Positions 44,271 to 55,081 of a stretch of 64,000 bases of DNA are shown in pieces. Below the pieces are notes generated by a model that was not told the DNA's origin, searched no databases, and saw nothing but the letters and a program-made list of their open reading frames with translations. This DNA is from Plectosphaerella cucumerina. Its lineage: Eukaryota > Ascomycota > Sordariomycetes > Glomerellales > Plectosphaerellaceae. A program made the position numbers and the translations under genes. The DNA lies in assembly GCA_020746995.1 (NCBI GenBank), contig JAGPXD010000001.1:5456001-5520000 (forward strand), given 5' to 3'. Numbering within the stretch: position 1 is the stretch's first letter; every line of letters begins with the position of its first letter.

Positions 44271-45890
44271 CATGCCCTTCTTTCCTTCTCCTTCTCCTTC
44301 TCCCCTACAACACGACACGACACACACTTTGTTGGGGCCTGTTTCTGCTTTACCTGCCAGTGCCACACCCCCCGTTCGTCGTCTCGTAATCAGTCCGTTT
44401 CCATTTCTCCGTCGCTTGGCTGAACTTGGACTCGTCGTGCACTTGCACACAAACACACTCGCACTCTTGTCCAGGCCATCAAGTCCCACTGCTCTGCACG
44501 GGTGTCGGTTTCTGTTCATTCACTCTACGAGTACTTACCTACCCCAAGGACCGCAAAACGCAAGACGCACGCACCACCCCATCATTGCCGTGTCTGGGTG
44601 CATCTTCTCATCTCTCACCTTCCTTCCTTTCGCTTCTTCCCCGACGCGTTGAACTCGTTCACTCTCCGTCAAAACCATCGCCCGTCAACTTTGAAAACTC
44701 GGCACCTTCGGAACCCTACCCTCGGGCCAAAAGGGTAAACGGCCTCAACCTGAACACGCGTCTCCATCGACCCATCCATCCATCCTCTTCATCTCTATCC
44801 CCATCCTCGGTTCCCCGGCGGGTGGCGATTAGATCCCTTGGTTCAGGCAAACGCCGCAAGGTTGTGTCCGACCATCTCCAACACAAACAAATTCTTCTCT
44901 TCTCTTCACTTTCTCTCCTTTTGCACACCCGGCGACTTTGCACCGCCCTTCGCGCGAATCAGCCCGGAATTCTCTCCGATAGTACCGCTCCTCGATCGAA
45001 ACTAGAGAGCCAGAAAAAGTCTCTTTTTCTGCCACCTTTTCTTTCCTCATCGACTTCAGCCCCCCTCAGGTCGAGGTCAGGTCTGGCCCCGGAGAGGAGA
45101 GGAGCCTAGTCTCAGCCAGCCCACACCCACACACGCACTTTCGAGGGCTATTTCTCCTCGTCTCTTCATCATTCATTCATCTCCCGCTTTTGCTAGCCTA
45201 GGTTGGTGAGCCCGATCGGCCTTGCTGTCCGTTTTCGTTTCATCAACATAGCGAGAAGCGGTCTGTCTTTTCAGGCTTCACATGGTCGACGACACCAACT
45301 CGGGTGATCAAGTCGAAACGTGGTAAGTCATCTGTCTCCCGATAAGCCCATGCATCCATCTCCAGGGCTCTCCATTCCCCGTCTGTTCATCACAAACCAC
45401 ATACTTTACCCGTGTTTCTTCGCGTCGCCACAGGCAGCCCAACCCGTCACATCGCCGCGTCACTCAAATGCCCTTTCTGGTAACCCCTACCCATCACGCC
45501 CTATTCTTCCCTGACCTGCCCTTCCCTCCTCCTTTCCCCGCTGCCTTGTCTCACTCGGCCCAACGTGTCACACACTCTCACACTTTCTGTCTGCCTCGTC
45601 TTCCATCTGGCGCCCGGAATGTCTCCTCGCACCCTTCCCAAACAACTCCCCCGCCAGCGCCTCGAGCCTAAACCCAACCACACACACACACTCACTCATC
45701 CGACTCGCCTCGTTTGCAAAACCCTGTGTCTGGGTTTCCCCCCACACTTTTCATTCATCACCATCGTCATTCATCAGAACTCGTTGAATCGAGTTGACAC
45801 GACATAGCTAATCATCGCTCTCAGTCTCACAACTCAGTCCATCAACCCCAAGACAGGACAGCCAGCCTTGGCTCAACCGCCATCGCCGCC
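44271..45890 (+). promoter_or_regulatory. ATG-free leader, uORF and leader intron of the Sir2/Hst1-type gene
   Basis: After the ATG at 44271 there is no plus-strand ATG until 45282, over 1 kb of CT-rich DNA. The ATG at 45282 opens a short frame that meets a perfect donor GTAAGT at 45323. A good acceptor with branch (GCTAATCATCGCTCTCAG) ends at 45824. All later ATGs before 45891 lie inside this putative 502-nt intron. Removing it gives a 36-codon upstream ORF whose TGA (45892-45894) overlaps the sirtuin ATG (45891-45893). Confidence 0.5.
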
Positions 45891-47692
45891 ATGACGGGCA
45901 GGACAATCACACTGGCACAGCGCCGCGCTGCGGCGGCAAAGCCCGCTGATCCGGCCCCTGCTCCCGTTGCGAAGCAGAAGCCGCAAAAGGCTCAGAAGGC
46001 CCAGAAACCCCAGAAGGCACAGAAGCCAAGGAAACCCCAGAAGCCCAGGAAGGCTCAGAAGCCAAAGACCAGTGCAAAGTCCTTGGCCACAGTCGAGACG
46101 GTCGAGGTGAGCGACGAGACCGACGTCGATGCCACAGACTCGGACGAGTCGGAAATGGATGGCAAGCACGCGAGCGGCCTGCAGGAGCTCGACCAGCGCG
46201 TCAGCGACGTGCGAGAGTCTTGCTGGACGAGCGAGTCGCTATTCGAAGACGTCATCGAGGGCGTCGAGGACGCAAAGTTCGATCCCCAGGGTATGGTCAA
46301 CTCTCTTCCCAACTTAAAGCTCCTTCACTGACTGAAGCAGACCCCGAGGCCTGCCGCCCCGACGAGGCCTACATGCTGCGCCAGCTCCTCCGCAACGTCG
46401 GTCCCGCCGAGTTCTGCAGACGCACCGTCGACTGCGGCCGCTACTCCATCAAGCGCCTCCTCTCGGCCTTTGGCGTCAGGGCTCCCGCCTTCCTCGAGGG
46501 CGCCGGCGACGACGCCTACATGAGCCTGCTCGCCCTCGCCTTTAGCAGAGAGCTGTCCAAGCGCGCAAAGCTCAACGCCTACAACACCCTCGACGACGCC
46601 ATCGCCCTCATCCGCCGCAGCAGCAACATCATGGTCATCACCGGCGCGGGCATCTCCACCTCCCTCGGCGTCCCCGACTTCCGTTCCAAGAACACAGGCC
46701 TCTACGCCCAGCTCGAGCGCATGGGCCTCGCCATCAACGACCCCCAAGAGGTCTTTGATATCTCCGTCTTCCGCGATGACCCCACCATCTTCTTCTCCGT
46801 CGCCAAGGAGATCCTCGTCAAGACCAAGCAGTTCTCACCAACGCACCACTTCATCGCCCAGCTCAACCGTATGGGCAAGCTCCTCACAAACTACACCCAG
46901 AACATCGACAACATCGAGGCCCTCGCCGGCATCGACCCCGAACGCACCATCCAGTGCCACGGCTCCTTCGCCACCGCCACCTGCCTCGTCTGCGCCTTCA
47001 AGTGCCCCGGAGACGACATCGCCGACGATATCCACGCCGGTCGTATCCCCCGGTGCCCCCGCTGCATCGAGAAGCTCGCCGTCCCCCGCGCCCCCGCCCC
47101 CCGCGGCAAGAGAAAGCGCTCCGCCGGCGTAGGCAGCACCGCATCCTCCTCCTCCGCCGCCTCCCGCAAGCGCGCCGCAGCCGCCACCGCCTCCCGCCGC
47201 CGCGCCGGCCTCGACTTCTCTGACGACGACGAAGACGACGATAACTCCGACTTTGACATCCCCCAAGCCGGCATCATGAAGCCCGACATCACCTTCTTCG
47301 GCGAAGACCTCCCCGACGCCTTTGGCCGACGCCTCGCCTCCCACGACCGCGATCGCGTCGACCTCGTCCTCGTCATCGGCACCTCCCTCAAAGTAACCCC
47401 CGTCTCCGAGATCGTCTCCTGGCTCCCCTCCCACGTGCCCCAGATCTGCATCTCCCTCGACCCCATCCAGCACATGAACTTTGACATCGACCTCCTCGGC
47501 GAGTGCGACGTCGTCGTCGCCGAGCTCGCCCGCCGCGTCGGCTTCCCCCTCCAGCACGACATGATCCCCGTCGACCAGGCGGTCGAAGTCGTCACGGAGA
47601 CGGGCTTCCTGCATCGCCACCGCTTCACGCAGACGTATCCTGCAAAGTCGACCAAGCAGGCCACCCTCGTCCTCAAGGGGCCGAAGAAGTAG
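45891..47692 (+). CDS. Sir2/Hst1-type NAD-dependent histone deacetylase
   Basis: Predicted 583-aa nuclear class I sirtuin, exons 45891-46290 and 46341-47692. The N-terminus (29-58) is a Lys/Gln/Pro/Ala repeat (PQKAQ/KPRKPQ units), followed by an acidic stretch. A pre-catalytic helical region typical of the Sir2/Hst1 group (YMLRQLLRNVGPAEFCRR) comes next. Catalytic motifs: GAGISTSLG (235-243), PDFRS, TQNID (319-323), catalytic His340 in IQCHGSF, zinc CLVC (348-351) and CPRC (372-375), PDITFFGE, and VIGTSLKV. Between the second Cys pair and PDITFFGE lies an insert of about 70 residues with Arg/Lys clusters (GKRKR, SRKR, SRRR) and an acidic run, probably a nuclear-localisation segment. Start in strong context (GCCGCCATGA), but a spliced upstream ORF precedes it. 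Confidence 0.93.
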
Positions 47693-48005
47693 ACAAGTCT
47701 TGTCGAGTCTTTCTTTCATTTGCTTTTACGCCCTACGACTGTTCGTTTTTTTTCTCCTGCGAGACCTTTCTAGATACCACGACGCTTGCGGCCCCCCCTC
47801 GGGCGCTGCTGTGCGACTTTTTTCCCCCGTTGTTTTCCTTAAAAACTGCGTGTATGCGAGATATGAAGAGAAGCGAATGAACCAAAGATGGGTAGATGTG
47901 GAAATAAATCGTCACGTTAAAAATAAGCAAGACACTTTTCGTGCATGGCGTGTCGATGAAGTTGAATCTGTGCCCTGCACATTCTATTATGACTCCCCCC
48001 CCCCT
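47693..48005. other. Convergent 3' intergenic
   Basis: 313 bases between the stops of the Sir2-type gene and the SCYL2-type gene. It holds 3' UTRs and an AATAAA signal for the rightward gene. Confidence 0.55.
47903..47908 (+). terminator. Candidate polyadenylation signal AATAAA
   Basis: AATAAA lies about 210 bases after the Sir2-type stop codon in an A/T-richer patch. This is the usual position for a fungal poly(A) signal. Confidence 0.4.
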
Positions 48006-51000
48006 CTATATAAGACTCTGGTATTTATCCAATCCCGACCCGGGCGCCTGCTTCTGCGCCTGCTGCTGTTGCTGCTGGGCAGCCATGCCCATGCCCATCA
48101 TGCTGTTCATGCTCGTTCCCGACCCCTGGCCTAGCGACAGCCCGGCCAGCGAGTTCAGACTTCCCGCCCCCGCCTGCTGCTGCTGTCCCATCATACCCAT
48201 ACCCATGCTCGTCCCGGAGGCTTGCCGGTTCATCATGCCCATTCCCATCCCTGTGCCGGATGGCTGCCGCCCTGGGGAAGGCAGGCTGAAACCCGAGGGA
48301 GATGTGGTGCCTGACCCTGGAGGCGGGGCGAGCGAGAAGGACCCCTGTGAAGGACCAGCGGCGGGCCTCTGTGCGGCGAGGGCGGCCATGCCTCCTGACG
48401 CGGAGGATGACGCCCACGGGTTCGGCGCTGCTGCCCCGGACGAGGAGGACCAGTTCATCGATGGCTGGGGCGCCGCGGCCTGGGATTTCGGCTGCAGAGG
48501 CTGGGAATACTGCGTCGTCGTGGGCGTCAGGGCCTGGAACCCGCCAAGGTCGGGCGTGACGGTGCGGAAGGCCGGCTGCTGCTGCACTGCTGGCCGAGGG
48601 AACTGGGACGTGGCGGGGCTGTTCTGCGCGGGCGTCGGTTGAGGCGACGACCATGCAAAGGTCGCGGCCTTTGGCGTCTGGGACCGCGAGCCCGTCGACG
48701 TCCTCGAGATTGAAGCGGCGACGGCAGGTGACACGGCCGGCTCGTCCCACGAGGAAAAGGCATCTGCGCCCCCGGTGACGGCCGACGTGGACGGACGGCC
48801 CTTGACAAGAGACTCAAAGTCGTTCTCAGACGCACCGTTGGAAGCATCAAACGCCGTGCCCGACACGCCGCCAAAGGCCATAAAGTCCTCGGTGGCAGCT
48901 GGCGCAGTTCCGTTACCCGTCTGACTCAGCTCCTGCAGCTTGCGGGTCTGCTCGTCCTCAACACGGCGGGACAGCGACTTGACGAGATCCATGAAGGCCT
49001 GGAACTGCTTCAGGTTGAGCAACGGTCCGAGGCTCATGCTCCACAGGATGGGGAGGATCTCCATGGCGACAAAGTCTGCATCGGCGGCCTCGCCGACGAC
49101 GCGCAGCACGCTGTGCGCGGCCATCATGACGGCGGGCTCCTTTGTCCTGATGGCCTTGATGAGGGGCACGATCTTCTCCTGCATGGTGTACTTGTCGAGC
49201 ATGCTCGAGGAGGAGCCGCGGCGGCGGGCGTCGGCGGCGCCAAAGTCGCCGAGGCCGTCGGCCTGGTCGCCGTTGGTGGCGCTGCCGCCGCAGAGGACGA
49301 CAAAGGCCTGGCAGCCGCGGACCTTGATGGCGAGGCTGCTCGTCTTGCTGAAGACGGCGGCGATGACGGGGAACAGTTCGTTCTTGATGGTGCTGAAGTC
49401 GAGCACGGGTAGGACGGCGGGGAGGCCACGAAGGGCGGCATCGACGACGGCGGGTGTGGCCGACTCGATGGCGGCCATGATGATGGGGAGGATGTCTGTG
49501 GGTGTTAGGGGGACATTTCATCTGGGGCTGCAGACTGAGGTTTGTGGACTAACCATCGGTGAACTCCTTGCCGCCGCAGTTGTTGGAGATGAGCGACATG
49601 TTCTCAAGGACAACCATGAGACCTGCATCCTTGGCCGGATCCCGCTGCGGCTCCTGCTGGGGCTCCTTTTTGCTAGGAGCGGCAGAGGCGGCCACGAAGA
49701 TGCCCTTGAGGCTTAGGCGGACCTTTTCGCCAAAGACGCGCTTGGCGGAGGGCAGCAGCTCGATGATCTTGAAGACGTTCTGCAGGATCAAGGCGATGAG
49801 GTCCCTGTCCTTGAGTTCATCGAGCAGAGCCGGCAGAATCTTCTTCTCCATGACGGACTTTGGGAAAGAGGGCAGGACCTTGTTGAGGCCGCGCATGAAC
49901 TGGGCCTTCTCGTTGGGCGTCTTTGCTGGGAAGGCATCGAGGAAGCGGATGGTGGAGACGAGGATGTTGTCAAAGTACTCGCTGTTCTGGAACTCAGTGG
50001 CCGTCATGCGCTGAGCGGGTCGGCGGGTGATGAGGCGCGGAAGGACGTGGGCGGAGAGGTCGCGCGGAAGGGGGCGGGAGGACAGGAAGCTGTTGGAGGA
50101 GCTGGGGACGGTCGAGGAGGAGGAGAAGAGGCGTTTATAGGTGGACACGCTGCCATGGGACTCGATGGGCGAGCGGTGCGGCGAATTATAGAGGGCCACG
50201 CACAACAGGCCGAGGGAGAACATGTCGGCGGCAGCGGTCAGGTTATTGTCGAGGACAAAGTCGGGCGAGGTGTAGTCGAGGCTCAGCTGAACGAAGCGCG
50301 GCAGGCGAGGGTCGGGGCTGAGAATCTCGGAGAGGCTGACGGGCTGGAAGGATGTGGGCTTTGTCGAGCCCTCGGGTGGGCTGCAGAAGGCGAGGCCGCT
50401 GAGCTTCCAGTCGGACTTGGCGTTGATGAGGACAGCGTCAGGGGTGAGGTTGGCGTGGACAAGGCCGGCGTTGTCGTGCAGGAACTCGAGGGCCTTGCTG
50501 ACCTGCAGCAGGCCCTTTTGGATCTCGAGTTCATCGATCTCGAGCTCGCGTCGGCGGCGCACACCGTCCGAGTCCTCAGTAACATAACGACTGGCGCGGC
50601 CACCCACGCCGCCTGCGCGCTCTTGGTCGTCCTTGTCCAGCAGCAAGCTGGCTAGCGAGGCGGTGACGGCCTCTGTGACAAACTGCAGGCCGCCGCCACG
50701 GGTGTCCTCGACGGGCTCGACGAGCTCAAGGATGCTAGGATGACGGAGGCGGGCGAGGCTCGAGGCCTCCTTGCGCAGGCGCTCGACAACCTCATCGGCG
50801 GCTCTCTTGAGGGCTGATGCGCTGGCGCGGCCCAGACTCTGGCTCCCGCCGCCGCCGCCGGATTCGAGGGATTTCTTGTCAAAGACGAAGACGCTGTAGG
50901 CCTTGCCGGTGGACTTTTTCTTGCAATCGTAGATCTTCCATGCGCCGGCCGTCGAGGTGTGCGTCGGGGCGACTGTGTAGTTTGCCGAGATGTTTGACGA

Positions 51001-51033
51001 CGAGGCGATGGACTTGAAGGCCGAGGAAAACAT
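48006..51033 (-). CDS. SCYL2-type (Scy1-like) pseudokinase
   Basis: Predicted 989-aa protein, exons 51033-49554 and 49495-48006. An N-terminal kinase-like domain (about 1-320) is followed by HEAT-like helices (about 340-660, for example FFDAFPAKTPNEKAQFMRGL-type and KILPALLDELKDRDLIALIL) and a low-complexity Gln/Met/Gly/Ser/Pro tail ending in LDKYQSLI. Catalytic residues are degenerate: the HRD position reads HAN (193-195) in VHANLTPDAVLIN, and the DFG position reads LSG (211-213). It should therefore not phosphorylate normally. SCYL2 proteins act in clathrin-dependent traffic between the trans-Golgi network and endosomes; the S. pombe relative is Ppk32. The splice (GAT-G | AC ATC CTC) restores the HEAT array. 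It is divergent from the BCAT gene. Confidence 0.9.
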
Positions 51034-52160
51034 GGTCGGAAGGGCTCACGGGGGGAGAGATCTGGGTCGCGGGGGCTCGATCGTCATGACGGAGGGGGTA
51101 GGCGCGATGGGTGTTGTCGCTCGCTTTCTTCAATGTCGACCGCCGGGCTCCGGATGCGGTCGGTGCTCTCTATCTTTCGAGGCGACTCGGGGAGGTGTCG
51201 CTGGTATATGTCGGGCAGACGGGACGGTCAATGCCAAAGCGATGTGATGCCGCTGGTGTGTCGGGGCCAGAATACAGTTGAGAAATATTTGTGTGGCGGG
51301 GTCGAGATGTTGGTGATGCAGCACCTTGGAGTTGGGAAGCAACGACTCGGACGCAATTCAGCCGCGTCGTCCCGACTTGAGCTGTCCTCTCCAGCTGTCT
51401 GCTCCAGTACGAGTCCTTCCCAAGTCCAGCGAGTCCACAATCTGAGGTCAGCCCAGCGCATTCGGCCCGCACCCAGTCAAAACGTGGACTTCCGCTTCGG
51501 GCCTCGACCACGAGTGGCGCCCCACTCCAGCTCCCCCCCGAGCTCGCTGCGGCGCCTCCACGCCCGCTACGGTCCCAAGTTTTAGGGGTGCGACAGGGCC
51601 CCAGGGGTTCTGACGAAAGGCCCGTGCCTGATTGGTCGTGTCTGAGAGAGGTACACAGTTGAGCACTTGATCTTGCCTTGATATCAGCAGGCAAAACACC
51701 ACCATGGGTCTGGAATATTTCAGTAAGCACTAGAATAAGACTCATCAACACAATCACCTTGCACGTCAAATTCTAAGCTCTCAAACGCCAGTTTAAGTCC
51801 GCCGGCGACCCCTTAAGCCGCTCCCCTCGGGTACCCTCCGAGTCATCCCCGGTGGGGCGCAATGTCCCGCGGCGGACGCGATGGAAATCAACGGCTCAAG
51901 AACTCCGATCATGCTCCGATTATCAATGGCACACTTCCTCTCTCTCCTCCTCTGACTCCCTCCGCGCCCTTGCTCCCACACGCCCTGCTTGTTCAGTTCA
52001 GCATTTAAAGAACAACCTCGCATCCCTCTCTGTCCAATTGTTCGTTCAATCGGATTATTTACCACGCCAATTGACCACCCCCACCGCCGTGCGCCTGGAC
52101 AGACACCACCTATCAGACTACGAGAAAAAAGTTCCCATCACACACACACACACCGTCGCC
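51034..52160. promoter_or_regulatory. Divergent promoter SCYL2-type / BCAT
   Basis: 1.1 kb without a gene. On the BCAT side are TGACTC at 51953-51958 (a possible Gcn4/CPC1 half-match), TTTAAA at 52004-52009 in a TATA-like position, CT-rich sequence with no ATG after about 51927, and a (CA)7 run just before the start. Confidence 0.45.
52139..52152. repeat. (CA)7 dinucleotide run in BCAT leader
   Basis: A perfect CA microsatellite ending 8 bases before the BCAT ATG. Confidence 0.9.
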
Positions 52161-53481
52161 ATGCTGCGGCAACTCGTCCCCCGCGCCTGCGCCGGCGCCC
52201 TCAGGTCATCCCAGAGAGCTGCTCCCCGCGTCCAGGCCACATGGCAGACCGCTGCCACCGCCTCGCGCCACTACAGCATCAAGCCCGAGGCCGCGTCGTC
52301 CTCGAAGCCCCTCGGCCTCGACGCCTCCAAGCTCACCATTGAGACCACAAAGACCCCCGGCGCCCTGGAGAAGCCGGAAGATCTCGTTTTCGGCCGCAAG
52401 TTCACAGGTATGTCTCTCTTCTTCTCCTCCCCTCAGCCTCCCCCGACTGACTCGCCTTTGCCCCCCAGACCACATGCTCTCCATCGAGTGGAATCAGGAA
52501 GAGGGCTGGCTGGCACCCAAGATCGTGCCCTACCAGAACCTCTCTCTCGACCCCGCCACGTGCGTCTTCCACTACGCCTTTGAGTGCTTCGAGGGCATGA
52601 AGGCCTACAAAGACAAGAACGGCAGCATCCGCCTCTTCCGCCCCGACAAGAACATGGCCCGCCTCAACAAGTCGGCCGCCCGTATCGCCCTGCCCACCTT
52701 TGAGCCCACGGCCCTGATTGAGCTCATCTCCAAGCTCGTCAAGACGGACGAGCGCTTCATCCCCGACATGCGCGGCTACTCGCTCTACCTCCGCCCGACC
52801 ATGATCGGCACCCAGAAGACCCTCGGCGTTGGACCCCCCGGCTCCGCCCTGCTGTACGTCATCGCCTCGCCCGTCGGCCCTTACTACCCCACCGGCTTCA
52901 AGGCCGTCTCGCTCGAGGCCACCGACTACGCTGTGCGCGCCTGGCCCGGCGGTGTCGGCGACAAGAAGCTCGGTGCGAACTACGCCCCCTGCATCCTGCC
53001 CCAGCTCGAGGCCGCCAGCCGCGGCCACCAGCAGAACCTCTGGCTCTTCGGCGAGGAACAGTACGTCACCGAGGTCGGCACCATGAACATGTTCGCCGCC
53101 ATCCGCGACAAGAAGACCGGCCAGAAGGAGCTCGTCACCGCGCCCCTCGACGGCACCATCCTCGAGGGCGTCACCCGCGACTCGGTCCTCGCCCTGGCCC
53201 GCGAGCGCCTCGTCCCCGAGGGCTGGCTCGTCTCGGAGCGCAAGTACACCATGGGCGAGCTCGACGAGGCCGCCTCCGAGGGTCGCCTCATCGAGGCTTT
53301 CGGCGCCGGCACCGCCGCCATCGTCAGCCCCATCCGCTCCATCGCCTGGAAGGGCAAGACCGTCAACTGTGGCCTGACCGAGGCCGAGGAGTCGGGCGAG
53401 ATTGCGCTGCTGATGAAGGGCTGGATGGAGGCCCGGCAGTACGGCGACGAGGACCACGAGTGGAGCCACGTCTGCGCGTAA
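52161..53481 (+). CDS. Branched-chain amino acid aminotransferase, mitochondrial
   Basis: Predicted 419-aa fold-IV PLP enzyme interconverting Leu/Ile/Val and their 2-oxo acids with glutamate/2-oxoglutarate. Exons 52161-52407 and 52469-53481. The first about 40 residues (MLRQLVPRACAGALRSSQRA...) are Arg/Ala/Ser-rich without acids, a mitochondrial presequence. Conserved segments: FGRKFTDHML across the splice, FHYAFECFEGMKAY, RLFRPDKNMARLN, the PLP lysine in GDKKLGANYAP, EVGTMNMF and the C-terminal GTAAIVSPI. Length is normal for the family. Start: first ATG after an ATG-free stretch, context GTCGCCATG. It converges with the complex I ESSS gene. Confidence 0.95.
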
Positions 53482-53965
53482 GGGAAGCGAGCATAAAGAG
53501 AAGGGGGAAAGAGAAGAGACGCGGGCGTTCTTTTGAAGTTACAATGGCATCCATCTATGCGTGTACGGTGTAGACAGTCAGAGGTGGGGGAGAAGGCGGG
53601 ATTCTTAGATCATAGGGAGCGTCGGGAATTTAATCGCTCTCCGGTTGGGATTCAACATGTCTTCCTTGCACGCATTTGTTGACAGCATCATGTCACTCTT
53701 GTTGAGTTGTCCATCACTCAAGCCATCACCAACGGACACCACAGAACAGCATGGTTTAGGGGCCTCGTCGGCCCATGCTTGCAAATCTACCCCGTCCGGA
53801 CCGTGAAGAGCTCGTCTTGTAGTAAAAGAAAAAGGGCAAAAACAAATCAGGCGTCATGTACAATTTCCTGGGTCCTGCCGCGAGGGCCCCCGCCCTTCTT
53901 CACGCTCTCCCCCTCCATGGCCCGCCCCTCCTCTAGTCGTTTGTCGATATTGTTGAAGGCTTGAT
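53482..53965. other. Convergent 3' intergenic
   Basis: 484 bases between the BCAT and ESSS stop codons. 3' UTRs only; no coding signal. Confidence 0.5.
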
Positions 53966-54417
53966 TTACTCCTTCTTCTCAGGGAAGGGGTCCGGGATGA
54001 TGCCCTCCTTCTCTAACCGCCTCCTGGCCTCCTCAAGGGCCCACGTGTCGAGCCTAAGTGGCGAAAGTCAGTATGGATCCAAATACCTCAAACCAAATAT
54101 CGCCCGGCACATCGTCATGCCCGCATATTCCTCCCCGGCCTTTTCAGGAAGACTCACGAGGTATCAGGCTTGAAGGCCAGAACAACGCCAGCGCCAACGA
54201 GGCCGCCGCAGAACAGGGTGTAGAAGGGCACCTCCCAACCCTCGCGCTCGTACTTCTCGCCGGGCTTGACGCCGAACAGCCAGCCGGTGGGCTGGTCAAA
54301 GTCGGAACCACCGCCCTGGCGGCGGGAGGTGACGGAGAAGCTCCTCGCGGCGGACTGAGGCTTGAGGGCGCGGGTGGCGGCGCGGGCAACGGCCGCGCTT
54401 GGTCGGATTGCCGGCAT
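53966..54417 (-). CDS. NADH:ubiquinone oxidoreductase ESSS subunit (complex I)
   Basis: Predicted 115-aa accessory subunit of mitochondrial complex I (NDUFB11-like). Exons 54417-54158 and 54053-53966. The N-terminus (1-34) is a presequence rich in Ala/Arg/Ser. The conserved stretch GWLFGVKPGEKYEREGWE precedes a single membrane helix (VPFYTLFCGGLVGAGVVLAF, about 62-81). The second exon supplies LDTWALEEARRRLEKEGIIPDP, matching the family's matrix- or membrane-proximal tail. The splice at DTS-L is needed; without it the frame stops at once. Start: ATG at 54417. It is divergent from the BRE4/FUSC gene. Confidence 0.88.
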
Positions 54418-55081
54418 GGTTTGGTTGAGGCGGTCGGTCGGAGTCTGGCGGGCGGGCGGGTGTTTGTGATCAATTGACTCGGCGTCGGGCGTGCGATTGC
54501 GGGCGAGCCCCTCGAGCTGTGCCGGACGGAGAGGGGGTTGCGTTCTGTTGGGGGGCGATGGAGCGGAGATGGGTCGTCGTCGACGGGAAGGCGAGCTTGG
54601 ATTGATGAGAACCTGGATGCATGGTGGTTTGCCGGGCCGGAGTCACTTCGGGCCACTGCCCGACGCCGGTGGATCACGTGACCGGGTTTCTCGGCGGCGT
54701 GGTATCGGTTAGTCAGCATTCGTGGTCGGGGCGACTCCAGGTCTCGGGAGAACTTGGCCAAGATGAGCTCAGGCACACTGGCGGCCCAATCTTGGGTTGT
54801 ATTTTCAATAATGACGGGGGGTTCTTATTTTGTGATTGAAGATTTTATCTTACCGTTTGGGCGGGGTGTAACCCTACGTGAATTGGCTTCATGCGACGTT
54901 GCTGCACCCTTCGACGACCATCACCAAAACCCTACGTAGATCCGACAACTGAGCGCCCCAGAGTATCACAAGGGCTCATGATGAATCGACAACGACGAGA
55001 CAGCCTTCTTTCGTTATTCTTATCACACCGCTGAGAACTTTCGAGTTCCTACACATACCGTACTCTGCCCCGGCAGCCACC
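54418..55081. promoter_or_regulatory. Divergent promoter ESSS / BRE4-like gene
   Basis: 664 bases between divergent starts. No additional gene, and no clear motif that I can assign. Confidence 0.4.

Noticed and set aside
44068..44761. ACGCGT words at 44068, 44644 and 44756 upstream of the Sir2-type gene as MCB control elements
   Set aside because: They are spread over 700 bases and more than 1.1 kb from the start codon, so unlike the two tight clusters near RNase H2B and DUO1 they are compatible with chance.
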